Notes under the pieces: generated by a model
Databases searched by the model: none
Told to the model about the DNA's origin: nothing
Seen by the model: only the letters and a program-made list of their open reading frames with translations
Translations under genes and position numbers: made by a program
Assembly: GCF_030157465.1 (NCBI RefSeq)
Contig: NZ_JAOAUU010000142.1
Location: 1-36,453, forward strand
Direction of reading: 5' to 3'
Source of the DNA: Zoogloea sp.
GTDB taxonomy: Bacteria; Pseudomonadota; Gammaproteobacteria; Burkholderiales; Rhodocyclaceae
Length of the DNA stretch: 36,453 nucleotides
In this document: positions 8,249 through 16,118 of the stretch, in pieces
Layout: each line of letters opens with the position of its first letter
Position numbering within the stretch: the first letter of the stretch is position 1

Positions 8249-8950
8249 ATGCAAGGCCTTCCCGGCAACCGCCGCCGCATCTACCTGATGCGCCACGCCC
8301 AGGTCAGCTATTTCGACGCCAGCGGCAATCCCTACGACCCGCGCAGCGTGCCCCTCACCCCGGCCGGCCGCGATCAGGCCCGTGCCGCGGCCGAAATGCT
8401 CGGGGGCGTCCCCTTCGATCTGGCCCTGTGCTCGGGCCTCGCCCGCACCGTCGAAACCGCCCGCATCGTGCTGGGCGAACGCACCCTTCCCCTTGCCGAA
8501 GAGCATCGCCTCAAGGAAGTCCGGGCTGGCCGCCTGCGCGAGATTCCGCCCGAACACCAGGAGCGGGAAATCGCCTACGCCTACGAAACCGCCCACGATC
8601 CGGACGGCGCCTTCATCCGCGGCGAGGCCTGGCGCGACCTGGCCACCCGCGTGCACGCCGCCTGGAACGATCTGCTCGCCCGGGACGACTGGCGCACTGC
8701 GCTCGTCGTGGCCCACGACGGCGTCAACCGGGTGCTGCTGACGCACGTGATCGGCGCCGACATCGCGGCCATCAAGGCTTTCGAGCAAGATCCGGCCTGC
8801 GTCAATATCATCGAAGTCGACCTCAACGCCGGGCGCCTCGAGCGCGCCTTCCTGCGCGCCGTAAACATCGCCCCCTACAATCTCACCCGCCACGACCAGC
8901 CCCTGATGGTGATGGAGAAGATCTACCGGGACTACCGGGCCCGGGGCTAG
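8249..8950 (+). CDS. Histidine phosphatase family protein
   Basis: This 233-residue protein is of the phosphoglycerate-mutase-like superfamily. The phosphohistidine motif YLMRHAQ is near the N-terminus (His16), SGLARTVETA follows, and the second active-site histidine is in VVAHDGVNR. The substrate is unknown. ATG at 8249 with CGGAG upstream is preferred over an in-frame TTG at 8177. It sits between acyl-CoA genes with short spacers, so it is probably in their operon. A phosphatase in this setting could act on a phosphorylated pathway intermediate, given the kinase-dependent lva-like chemistry nearby, but that is speculation. Confidence 0.85.
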   Translation: MQGLPGNRRRIYLMRHAQVSYFDASGNPYDPRSVPLTPAGRDQARAAAEMLGGVPFDLALCSGLARTVETARIVLGERTLPLAEEHRLKEVRAGRLREIPPEHQEREIAYAYETAHDPDGAFIRGEAWRDLATRVHAAWNDLLARDDWRTALVVAHDGVNRVLLTHVIGADIAAIKAFEQDPACVNIIEVDLNAGRLERAFLRAVNIAPYNLTRHDQPLMVMEKIYRDYRARG

Positions 8951-9000
8951 AAAGGCCCCCACCAAAACCTGCCCAAAAATTCAAAGGAGCGAGACAAGCA

Positions 9001-9783
9001 ATGAGCACCCATCAAAGACTCGGCGGCCGTGTGGCCATCATTACCGGCGGCGCCTCCGGCATTGGCCGGGCCACGGTTGAACTGTTCGCCGCCGAAGGCG
9101 CGTCGGTCGTGGCCGTGGATCTGCCCGGCTCGGCCATCGCCAGCGTGCATGCCGGCAACCCGAACATCGCCGCGCTGGCGCTCAACGTCACCGACGCCGA
9201 TGCCCCGCAAAAGATGGTCGCCCTCGCCCTCGAGAAGTTCGGCGGGCTCGACATCCTCTTCAACAACGCCGGCATCGTGCCCGTCTCGCCGGTATCCGCA
9301 ATGCCCGACGACGACTGGCTGCGCACCTTCGAAGTCAACGTGCATGCCGTGATGCGCACCTGTCGCCACGCCATCCCCGTGCTGATCGAACGCGCCAGGA
9401 CCACCGGCCGCGGCCGCATCATCAACACCGGCTCGATCCTCGCCCACTTCACCGACCACAGCTGCGGTGCCTACGCCGCCTCCAAGCACGCTGTGGCCGG
9501 CCTCACCAAGACCATCGCCAAGGAAGTCGGCCGCTTTGGCATCACCGCCAACTACCTGCTGCCGGGCGCCATCGAAACCGGCATGACCGCCGGCCTGTTT
9601 GAGATCCCCGAAGTGCGCGCCCAGTGGGAGCAGGCCGCCGCCGTCAAACGCCTCGGCCGCCCCGAAGACATCGCCCGCGCGGCCCTCATGCTGGCCAGCG
9701 ACGACGCGGATTTCATCACCGGCCACGGCCTCGTCGTCGATGGCGGCGTGACCCTCACCGCCGGCCCCCAGTTGCCCATGTAG
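9001..9783 (+). CDS. SDR family oxidoreductase
   Basis: This 260-residue classical short-chain dehydrogenase has the cofactor motif TGGASGIG near residue 15, NNAG near residue 90, a catalytic Ser in NTGSILAH and the YAASKHA motif (Tyr and Lys). An acidic residue after the second strand (VAVDLPG) suggests NAD(H). The start is ATG at 9001 behind AAAGGAG; a longer open frame reaching to 8428 runs through the phosphatase gene and is not real. Possible roles are oxidation of a ring or side-chain alcohol, or interconversion of 4-oxo- and 4-hydroxyacyl-CoA as LvaD does. Confidence 0.88.
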   Translation: MSTHQRLGGRVAIITGGASGIGRATVELFAAEGASVVAVDLPGSAIASVHAGNPNIAALALNVTDADAPQKMVALALEKFGGLDILFNNAGIVPVSPVSAMPDDDWLRTFEVNVHAVMRTCRHAIPVLIERARTTGRGRIINTGSILAHFTDHSCGAYAASKHAVAGLTKTIAKEVGRFGITANYLLPGAIETGMTAGLFEIPEVRAQWEQAAAVKRLGRPEDIARAALMLASDDADFITGHGLVVDGGVTLTAGPQLPM

Positions 9784-9798
9784 GCCATGAAAGCCTGA

Positions 9799-9899
9799 GT
9801 AGGTCGGGTTAGCCCGCAGGGCGTAACCCGACATCGGACGTGTCCATCAATGTTCATGTTGGTGTCGGGTTACGCCCTGCGGGCCAACCCGACCTACCC
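9799..9899 (-). repeat. 95-bp inverted-repeat element, copy 2 (inverted)
   Basis: The arms are the same as at 11-104, but the asymmetric middle reads in the opposite direction, so the element is inserted in reverse orientation. The right flank continues CCCGTGCTGAAGTCGCCCC, which matches the flank of the copy at 36213 after an internal deletion. It lies between the SDR and enoyl-CoA hydratase genes. Confidence 0.85.
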
Positions 9900-9968
9900 G
9901 TGCTGAAGTCGCCCCAACACAGGCACAACAGCGCACCTGCACCTGACGCAAAAAAAGGAGACAACACC

Positions 9969-10748
9969 ATGAGCGACACCCCCATCATCGAAACCCGCGA
10001 AGGCGGCGTTCATCGCCTGCACTTCAACCGGCCCAAAGTGCTCAACGCCATCGACAGCGCTACCGCCCAGGCCCTGCTGGCCGCCGTCCGCCGCCTGCAG
10101 GCCGACCCTGAAGTGCGCGTCGTCATCCTCAGTGGCGAGGGCCGTGCCTTCATGGCCGGCGGCGACATCAGCCAGTTCCGCGACGATCCGGCCTCGGTGC
10201 CCGCCACGCTGATCGAACCCCTCAACGCCGCGCTGGCAATCCTCACCACGCTGCGCGCGCCGGTGATCGCCAGCATCCAGGGCCCGGTGGCCGGCGCCGG
10301 CATGAGCATGGCCCTCGCCTGCGACCTGATCGTCGCGGCCGACACCACCCGCTTCAATTTCGCCTATGTAAATCTCGGAACCTGCTGCGACCTCGGCGCC
10401 TCCTGGAGCCTGCCGCGCACCGTCGGCCTGCACAAGGCGCTGGAAATCGCCCTGCTCTCCGACCCCATCGACGCCGCCGAAGCCCTGCGCCTCGGCCTCG
10501 TCAACCGGGTCGTGCCGGCCGACAGCCTGGCCGACGAAACGAACACGCTGGCCCGCCGCCTTGCCGCCGGCGCGCCCATCGCCCAGGGCACCCTCAAGCA
10601 GCTGATGCGGCGCTCCTTCGAGCGGGATTTTGCCGGCCAGCTCGAAGCCGAACGCCAGGGTTTTGCCACCTGCGCCGCCACCGCAGATTTCAAGGAAGCC
10701 GTCGACGCCTTCCTCGGCAAGCGTCCGGCCACCTACAAGGGCTGCTGA
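9969..10748 (+). CDS. Enoyl-CoA hydratase/isomerase family protein
   Basis: This 259-residue crotonase-fold protein has the oxyanion-hole segments GRAFMAGGDISQF and GPVAGAGMSMALACD in the expected places, and FNRPKVLNAID at the N-terminus. It probably hydrates a 2-enoyl-CoA or isomerises a double bond. At the usual glutamate positions the sequence reads NLGTCCDLGASW, so one catalytic Glu seems replaced and a different crotonase reaction is possible. ATG at 9969 behind AAAGGAG is chosen over an upstream in-frame start inside the repeat. The next gene begins two bases after its stop. Confidence 0.88.
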   Translation: MSDTPIIETREGGVHRLHFNRPKVLNAIDSATAQALLAAVRRLQADPEVRVVILSGEGRAFMAGGDISQFRDDPASVPATLIEPLNAALAILTTLRAPVIASIQGPVAGAGMSMALACDLIVAADTTRFNFAYVNLGTCCDLGASWSLPRTVGLHKALEIALLSDPIDAAEALRLGLVNRVVPADSLADETNTLARRLAAGAPIAQGTLKQLMRRSFERDFAGQLEAERQGFATCAATADFKEAVDAFLGKRPATYKGC

Positions 10749-10750
10749 AC

Positions 10751-11278
10751 ATGGCGCTGCCGATCCGCCAGATCGCCTACTTCGTCCCCGACGTGCGCGT
10801 GGCGGCGGCACGCCATGCCGCCCTGTTCGGCTCCGGCCCCTACTTCGTCGCGGAGCACATCCCGCTGCGCAAGGCGCTGTACCGGGGCCGCGAAGGCCGG
10901 CTCGACCACAGCTCCGCCTACGGCCAGTGGGGCGAGCTGATGGTCGAGTTCGTCCAGCAGAACAACCCCGGCCCGTCGGCCTTCCACGACATGTACCCGG
11001 AAGGCAGCGGCACCGAAGGCATCCACCACGTCGCCCTGTTCGTGGACGACCTGCCCGACGCCATCGCCGCCCACCAGGCCGCCGGGCGCGAGATCGCCCT
11101 CTACGCCGAAATGAACGACGGCTTTGCGTTTGCGATGGTCGACACGGTGGCCGAGTACGGCCACATGATCGAGCTGTACAGCCCCACCGACGCGCTCACC
11201 GGCTTCTACGCCTTCGTAAAAACCGCCGCCGAGGGTTTCGACGGCACGGACCCTGTGCGGGATATCCGCTTCGACTGA
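10751..11278 (+). CDS. VOC (glyoxalase/bleomycin-resistance) family protein
   Basis: This 175-residue protein has two beta-alpha-beta-beta-beta modules. Possible metal ligands are His in IHHVALFV and Glu in GHMIELYSP. Its general shape resembles methylmalonyl-CoA-epimerase-like VOC proteins. The gene starts 2 bases after the hydratase stop, so both are probably translated together and may serve the same pathway. Isomerase, lyase or ring-cleavage activity are all possible in this superfamily and sequence alone does not decide. It is the last gene of the plus-strand operon. Confidence 0.8.
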   Translation: MALPIRQIAYFVPDVRVAAARHAALFGSGPYFVAEHIPLRKALYRGREGRLDHSSAYGQWGELMVEFVQQNNPGPSAFHDMYPEGSGTEGIHHVALFVDDLPDAIAAHQAAGREIALYAEMNDGFAFAMVDTVAEYGHMIELYSPTDALTGFYAFVKTAAEGFDGTDPVRDIRFD

Positions 11279-11305
11279 GCTGGGCAGACATTGCTCTCAA
11301 CTTAA

Positions 11306-11497
11306 CGCCAAACCCCTTGGCCAGTTGAAGGGCGCTGGGTCCGTCGTCGGGAAGTCAGCGCCCAGGCGTTCAACAAGGCCCGAAGCGGGTTTTCGGCGGA
11401 CGTGTTCCGACTCGCCGGCCGGCACCTGCTGGCGCTGGCCCAGCCGCAGATCGATGCGGTGCGCTGGAATGTCACGGACAAGCTCTATCTACGATAG
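11306..11497 (+). pseudogene. Possible transposase N-terminal remnant (IS4-like)
   Basis: An open frame without a start encodes about 63 residues including REVSAQAFNKARSGFSADVF, then DAVRWNVTDKLYLR and a stop. The SAQAFNKAR-type segment recalls the N-terminal region of IS4-family transposases, but I recognise it only weakly. No terminal inverted repeats were seen. If correct, it is a decayed insertion sequence in the spacer between two operons. Confidence 0.35.
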
Positions 11498-11541
11498 TCA
11501 GGTCTGGAACTCGTTCCGGGCCTTTATTAACGGTGGTGAAC

Positions 11542-11748
11542 ATGAAAACAGCTAACACTGAACACTGGTCGGCGGAACTGGTTCGCATCGGCAATCAGGC
11601 AGTGCGTGGGGCGCAAACCCGGAACGCCGCAGCTACCCAGCAGGTGCTCCTGGTCGAGCGCCTTCGTGCCGCAATCGCGCGCCTTAACCCGCAGCTGACC
11701 AGCGCCGCCTGGGACGAAGCGCTGCAATCAGGGCGCGTGGGCGACTGA
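11542..11748 (+). pseudogene. Small ORF, possible remnant of a type I restriction HsdR N-terminus
   Basis: This 68-residue frame has ATG at 11542. The segment VERLRAAIARLNPQLTSAAW resembles the stretch found near the N-terminus of many HsdR subunits, which are ten times longer. The frame ends inside the 18-bp palindromic repeat, which supplies its TGA stop. It is probably a fragment cut off by rearrangement at the repeat. It could also be an unrelated small hypothetical gene. Confidence 0.35.
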
Positions 11749-11756
11749 AGTCGCCA
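11739..11756. repeat. 18-bp palindromic repeat, imperfect copy
   Basis: GGGCGACTGAAGTCGCCA has one end base changed compared with the perfect copies. The TGA inside is the stop codon of the short frame that begins at 11542. The rest of the spacer up to 11835 holds nothing else that I recognise. Confidence 0.7.
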
Positions 11757-11835
11757 CTACAAAGTGTGCGGCTATTAACCCGGCTCTGCCTCTGCCTTTC
11801 GACACACTTAGAGCGAACGGATCTTTCTGGTTCTG

Positions 11836-12549
11836 CTACCAGGTTTCGCCAAACGGCCGCAGTTCATGGAGAAAGCTCCACGCGCTGCGGTCCTGGTGGG
11901 CCAGGTGCCAGACCTCACCGGCGATGGCGGCCGGCTGCATGAAGAAACTGTCCGGCTGCGCGGCAAAGGCGCGGCGGGTCCATGGCACGTCGATCACCGC
12001 GTCGATGACCACGTAGGCCACATGCACCCCCTGCGGCCCGAGTTCCCGGGCCATCGATTCGCACAGGATGCGCTGGGCCGCCTTGGTGGGCGCCAGCCCG
12101 GCAAACGGCGCCCGGCCGCGCTGCGATGACGTGTTGCCGGTGACGATGATGGCGCCCGCGCCGGCGGCGATCATGTCCGGCGCCAGCGCGCGGGCCAGGT
12201 GCAGCAGGGCCATCACGTTGACCTGGAAACCCCGCTCCAGCAGCGACGGGTCCATGTCGAGGAAGGAGGCTCGACCGCCCGCCACCGCGTTATGGATCAG
12301 CACCGCGGGAGTGCCGAGTTCGGCCCGCACCCGGGCCAGCACCTCGGCCACCGCCGCGCTGTCGCTCACGTCGCAGGCAAAGGCCCGGGCATCGGGGAGT
12401 TCCGCCTCCAGTGCGGCCAGCCGGCTCGCGTCGCGGGCCAGCATGGCCACCCGGTAGCCGCCGGCCACGAAGCGCCGCACCAGGGCCGAGCCTGTGCCCG
12501 GCCCGACGCCGGTGATGAGCGCCACGGGCTTCTTGTCGCTTGAATTCAT
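11836..12549 (-). CDS. SDR family NAD(P)-dependent oxidoreductase
   Basis: This 237-residue protein begins MNSSDKKPVALITGVGPGTG. The glycine-rich cofactor motif is GVGPGTGS, the NAG motif is altered to HNAVAG, and the active site reads VTGNTSSQRG with APTKAAQ. The usual catalytic Tyr of YxxxK is therefore absent (TK remains), so it may be an atypical or non-classical SDR. The start at 12549 has GGAG upstream and overlaps the transporter stop by 4 bases; a longer frame running to 13404 lies within the transporter gene. It is the last gene of the large operon. Confidence 0.82.
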   Translation of the reverse strand: MNSSDKKPVALITGVGPGTGSALVRRFVAGGYRVAMLARDASRLAALEAELPDARAFACDVSDSAAVAEVLARVRAELGTPAVLIHNAVAGGRASFLDMDPSLLERGFQVNVMALLHLARALAPDMIAAGAGAIIVTGNTSSQRGRAPFAGLAPTKAAQRILCESMARELGPQGVHVAYVVIDAVIDVPWTRRAFAAQPDSFFMQPAAIAGEVWHLAHQDRSAWSFLHELRPFGETW

Positions 12550-13469
12550 GATGTTCTCCGTTTGAGGAAGGCCGGCAGCGCCGGCAGGCCCCGTTGATGC
12601 AGGAACAGGCCTGCACTGATCGTTGCGGCCCCGGCCCACACCTGGGCCGGCAGCGCTTCGTCGTTGAAAAAGCGCCCCAGAAACAGCGCCAGCAGCGGCG
12701 TGACGACGGTGATCAGGGCCAGCGCCGCCGCGTCCATGTGCTTCATCAGATAGTAGTAAAGCGCAAAGCCGAGCACCGAACCGAAGACGCCCAGATAGGC
12801 AATCGCCAGCACACTGCGCAGCGGCAGGCTGGCCGGCCAGTGGCCGTCGGTGATCAGCCAGGCGAGGCCGAAGAGCGGCAGCGAGACCAGCATCACTCCG
12901 GCGGTGATGGCCAGCGGCGGGGTGTGGCCGGCCACGCGCTTCATCCACACCAGGCCCGCCGAGTTGATGAAGACCGCCAGCAACACGGCGGCCAGTCCGA
13001 TGCTGGCCTGCGGGCTGCCGAGGCCCTGCCCGTCGCCAAACACGATCACCAGCCCGCCCAGCGCGAGCAGCATGCCCACCACGCGCACCGGCGTCAGCGC
13101 ACGCTCCTTCAGCCACAGCACCGCCATCACGCTGGTAACCAGCGGCGACAGGCCGAAGATCACCGAAAGCAGGCCGGAGTGGATGAACTGCGCGCCCCAG
13201 TAGGTGCACAGCATGGTGCCGAATAGGCTCGTGCCGCCGACCAGATAGGCCGGCCACACCTCCCGCCGCAGCGGAAAGCCCACGCCGGTGGCCAGCAGCA
13301 CCAGCACCGCGCACAGCAGCCCGATGAGCATCCGCGAGAAGACGGCGAAGGCGAAGCTGCCGCCCTCGAGGCTCCAGTTGATTGCCAGCGGCGTGGTGGA
13401 CCACAGCAGGACCACCGCCAGCCAGGCGGCAGGCACGGACGCGGGGCGCCCGGTGGCGGGGCCGCTCAT
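12546..13469 (-). CDS. EamA/DMT-family transporter
   Basis: This 307-residue integral membrane protein has about ten hydrophobic helices in two EamA repeats (roughly residues 10-145 and 160-295). Typical segments are LLWSTTPLAINWSL, LGGLVIVFGDGQGL and LGVFGSVLGFALYYYLMK. DMT proteins export or import small metabolites, and the substrate is not predictable. Its place in a catabolic operon suggests export of an intermediate or uptake of the growth substrate. It starts 3 bases after the reductase stop and overlaps the SDR gene by 4 bases. Confidence 0.9.
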   Translation of the reverse strand: MSGPATGRPASVPAAWLAVVLLWSTTPLAINWSLEGGSFAFAVFSRMLIGLLCAVLVLLATGVGFPLRREVWPAYLVGGTSLFGTMLCTYWGAQFIHSGLLSVIFGLSPLVTSVMAVLWLKERALTPVRVVGMLLALGGLVIVFGDGQGLGSPQASIGLAAVLLAVFINSAGLVWMKRVAGHTPPLAITAGVMLVSLPLFGLAWLITDGHWPASLPLRSVLAIAYLGVFGSVLGFALYYYLMKHMDAAALALITVVTPLLALFLGRFFNDEALPAQVWAGAATISAGLFLHQRGLPALPAFLKRRTS

Positions 13470-13472
13470 GCG

Positions 13473-14432
13473 CTACAGATCGAGAACAAGCAGCTTGCCT
13501 TTGGCGCGGGAGCAGCAGGGCATGAACTGGTCATTGGCGGCTTTTTCCTCGTCGGTGAAGTACTGGTCGCGGTGGTCGATCTCGCCGTCGAGCACCCGGG
13601 TCAGGCAGGTTCCGCACACGCCCTGCTCGCACGAAACCTCGATATTGACGCCGGCCTCGCGCAGGGCCACCACCACGGTCTTGGTGGGCGGCACGGTGAC
13701 GATCTTGCCGCTGCTGGCCAGCTTGACATCAAAGCTGCCATCGAGCGAGGTATCCACCTTCTGGCCGGCGAAGTATTCAAAGTGCACGCGCTCCTGCGGC
13801 CAGCCCAGCGTTGCCGCGCCCTGGGTGACAAAGTCGATGAAACCGCCCGGGCCGCAAACATACAGGTGGGTGTCGGCCGCAGCCCCGGCGAGCACCTCGG
13901 CGAGCTTGAGCTTCTGGTCGGCATCGCCGTCGTCGTAATGAAAATGCACCCGGTCGGCAAAGCGCGAGGCGCGGATGCGCTCGACAAAGGCGGCACGGTC
14001 GGCCGAGCGGGCGCAGTAATGCATCTCGAAATCGGCCCCGCTCTGGGCCAGGCGCTCGGCCATGCACAGGATGGGCGTCACGCCAATGCCGCCGGCAAAA
14101 AGCAGCGAGCGCCCCGCCGGCACCAGCGCAAAGTGGTTGCGCGGCGCGCTGATGCGCAGCACCTGCCCTTCCTGCAGCAGGTCATGCACCGCCGTGGAGC
14201 CGCCCCGGGATGCGGGGTCGCGCAGCACGCCGATCAGGTAACGGTGGGATTCGGTGGGGTCGTTGCACAGGGAATACTGGCGTACCAGGCCGGGCTTCAC
14301 CTCCACGTCGATGTGGGAGCCGGCGCTGAAGGGCGGCAGGCTGGCGCCTTCCAGCGGGGCCAGTTCCAGTGAAACGATGTCAGTGGCCTCGACAGCCTTG
14401 CGGCTGATGCGAACCGAGATTTGGGTGTCCAT
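13473..14432 (-). CDS. Ferredoxin-type oxidoreductase (FMN/NAD/2Fe-2S, VanB/phthalate-reductase-like)
   Basis: This 319-residue electron-transfer protein has domains in the order flavin-binding (RQYSLCND), NAD-binding (FAGGIGVTPILCMAERL; VCGPGGFIDF) and a C-terminal plant-type 2Fe-2S domain with CEQGVCGTC and a fourth Cys in MPCCSRAK. Class IA oxygenase reductases have this order. It most likely passes electrons from NADH to the Rieske oxygenase encoded in the same operon at 19425-20822, although five genes separate them. Confidence 0.92.
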   Translation of the reverse strand: MDTQISVRISRKAVEATDIVSLELAPLEGASLPPFSAGSHIDVEVKPGLVRQYSLCNDPTESHRYLIGVLRDPASRGGSTAVHDLLQEGQVLRISAPRNHFALVPAGRSLLFAGGIGVTPILCMAERLAQSGADFEMHYCARSADRAAFVERIRASRFADRVHFHYDDGDADQKLKLAEVLAGAAADTHLYVCGPGGFIDFVTQGAATLGWPQERVHFEYFAGQKVDTSLDGSFDVKLASSGKIVTVPPTKTVVVALREAGVNIEVSCEQGVCGTCLTRVLDGEIDHRDQYFTDEEKAANDQFMPCCSRAKGKLLVLDL

Positions 14433-14459
14433 TGTGCTTCTCCTTCAGCCTTGTCGGGC

Positions 14460-16106
14460 CTATGCCTCGAGGCGCTGGCGAATGTCGGCGCGCAGGCGGT
14501 CCTTGCGAATCTTGCCCGAGGCAGTGCGCGGAAAATCCTCCACGACCACCAGGCACTCCGGGTATTTCTGCCTCGCGACGCCGCTGGCGGCGACAAAGCC
14601 CAGCACGCTGTCGAGGTTCAGCTTCTCGTCGCCGGGCCTGGCGATCACGTAGGCGCACAGGGTTTCGCCGAGGCGCGCGTGAGGCATCGCAACCACCGCG
14701 GCCTCGCGGATCTGGGGCATGCGGTGAAGAATGTCCTCCACTTCCTTGGCGCTGACCTTTTCGCCGCCCCGGTTGATCAGATCCTTCTTGCGCCCGGTAA
14801 CCACGATGGCACCTTCCTGGGTCACGCGGCCCAGGTCGCCCGTGGCGAAGAAGCCCTCCGCGTCGAAACTGGCCGCAGTGGCGTCCGGGTCGCCGTAGCC
14901 CAGGAACATGGACGGCCCGCGCACGCAGATTTCACCCTCCTGGCCAAAGGACAGCGGATGCCCTTCGTCATCGAGGATGCGCACTTCGTAATCGGCGATC
15001 CGGCCATCGGTGGTGGCGGCCAGTTCCATTTCGCCCTCGCCGCAAAAGCCAAGGGTGGTCAGCGGCACTTCGCTGGAGCCATACACCCGGAAGGCGCGGC
15101 ACTGCTCAAGCACCTCATAGGCCTTGCCGATCAGGGCCGGCGGCACCTCGGCGCCCCCGCAGGCAAAAACCTGCAGGCTGGGCAGGCGACGCCCGGTTTT
15201 TTCGGCGGCACCCAGCAACTCGTGAAGAAAGGGCGTGGCGCCGACGCTGGCGGTGACCCGCTCGGCATCGATCAGGTCAAGGGCCTCGTCGGCGCTCCAG
15301 CGTTCCATGAAAACCGTGCGGCTGTCGCTGCAAAAGGGCAGCTCCATGCCGCTCTGGCCGGTAACGTGGGTTACCGGCGAGGCCATCAGCAACACGTTGG
15401 CGATGCCGGCAATGTCCGAACCCCGCGACCAGGTTTCAAAGGCCCGCTCGAGGCGCAGCGGCCCGGTGTTGTGGGTGTGCAGCACGCCCTTCGGCCGCCC
15501 GGTGGTGCCGGACGTGTAAAGAATCATCTTCACCGCGTTGGCGTCCACCTTGGGGCGTTCGGCCAGGCGCCGGCCTTCGCCCACCAGGGCGTCGTAGCTG
15601 CCGCTCTCGCCGCCGTCGCTGCGCACCGGAATGTGCAGCCTGAGGCGCGGCAGTTCCGGCGCCAGGCGCTGCATCATCGCCGCGTACTCGAAACCCCGGT
15701 AACTGGCCGGATAGAACGCGGCCTTGACGCCGGCGTCGGCCAGCATGAAGGCCACTTCGGTGTCCCGGTAGATCGGCACGATGGGCGCCACGACCAGGCC
15801 CAGCATCGTCGTGGCGAGGTCGATGACCACCGCCTCGCGCCAGTTGGGCAACTGAAAACTCACCACGTCGCCCGCTTCCAGCCCACGCTGCTGCAGGGCG
15901 GCCGCAAGCATCTCGGCCTCGGCCAGCAGTTCGCTGACCGTGCAGCGCTGCTCGCCAAAAACGTGGGTGACCCGCTCGGGATCGCGGGCCGCCAGTTCGT
16001 AGGCAAAATCGGCGAGGGTCTTGCCGGGCCAGTCGCCACTGGCGGTGTATCGCTGAATCAGGGCGTCGTCGAGGCGCACCTGCCAGCCGCTTACGTCCGT
16101 GCGCAT
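14460..16106 (-). CDS. AMP-binding acyl-CoA ligase
   Basis: This 548-residue ANL-superfamily ligase activates a carboxylic acid with ATP and CoA. The P-loop motif YTSGTTGRPKG covers residues 197-207. The ATGDLGR and GRKKDLINRGGEKVSAKEVE hinge region follows, and the C-terminus has SGKIRKDRLR with the conserved catalytic Lys. It probably forms the CoA ester of the growth substrate or an intermediate. It is similar in design to cyclohexanecarboxylate or fatty-acid ligases, and is a candidate LvaE counterpart. It lies 12 bases after the preceding dehydrogenase stop. Confidence 0.9.
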   Translation of the reverse strand: MRTDVSGWQVRLDDALIQRYTASGDWPGKTLADFAYELAARDPERVTHVFGEQRCTVSELLAEAEMLAAALQQRGLEAGDVVSFQLPNWREAVVIDLATTMLGLVVAPIVPIYRDTEVAFMLADAGVKAAFYPASYRGFEYAAMMQRLAPELPRLRLHIPVRSDGGESGSYDALVGEGRRLAERPKVDANAVKMILYTSGTTGRPKGVLHTHNTGPLRLERAFETWSRGSDIAGIANVLLMASPVTHVTGQSGMELPFCSDSRTVFMERWSADEALDLIDAERVTASVGATPFLHELLGAAEKTGRRLPSLQVFACGGAEVPPALIGKAYEVLEQCRAFRVYGSSEVPLTTLGFCGEGEMELAATTDGRIADYEVRILDDEGHPLSFGQEGEICVRGPSMFLGYGDPDATAASFDAEGFFATGDLGRVTQEGAIVVTGRKKDLINRGGEKVSAKEVEDILHRMPQIREAAVVAMPHARLGETLCAYVIARPGDEKLNLDSVLGFVAASGVARQKYPECLVVVEDFPRTASGKIRKDRLRADIRQRLEA

Positions 16107-16118
16107 GCTGCTTCTCCC

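Noticed and set aside
8428-9783. SDR with a long N-terminal extension
   Set aside because: The extension is a shifted frame in the phosphatase gene; ATG at 9001 has AAAGGAG.
11836-13404. 522-codon frame suggesting a fusion protein
   Set aside because: The upstream part is a shifted frame inside the transporter gene; the true SDR start is at 12549 with a ribosome-binding site.
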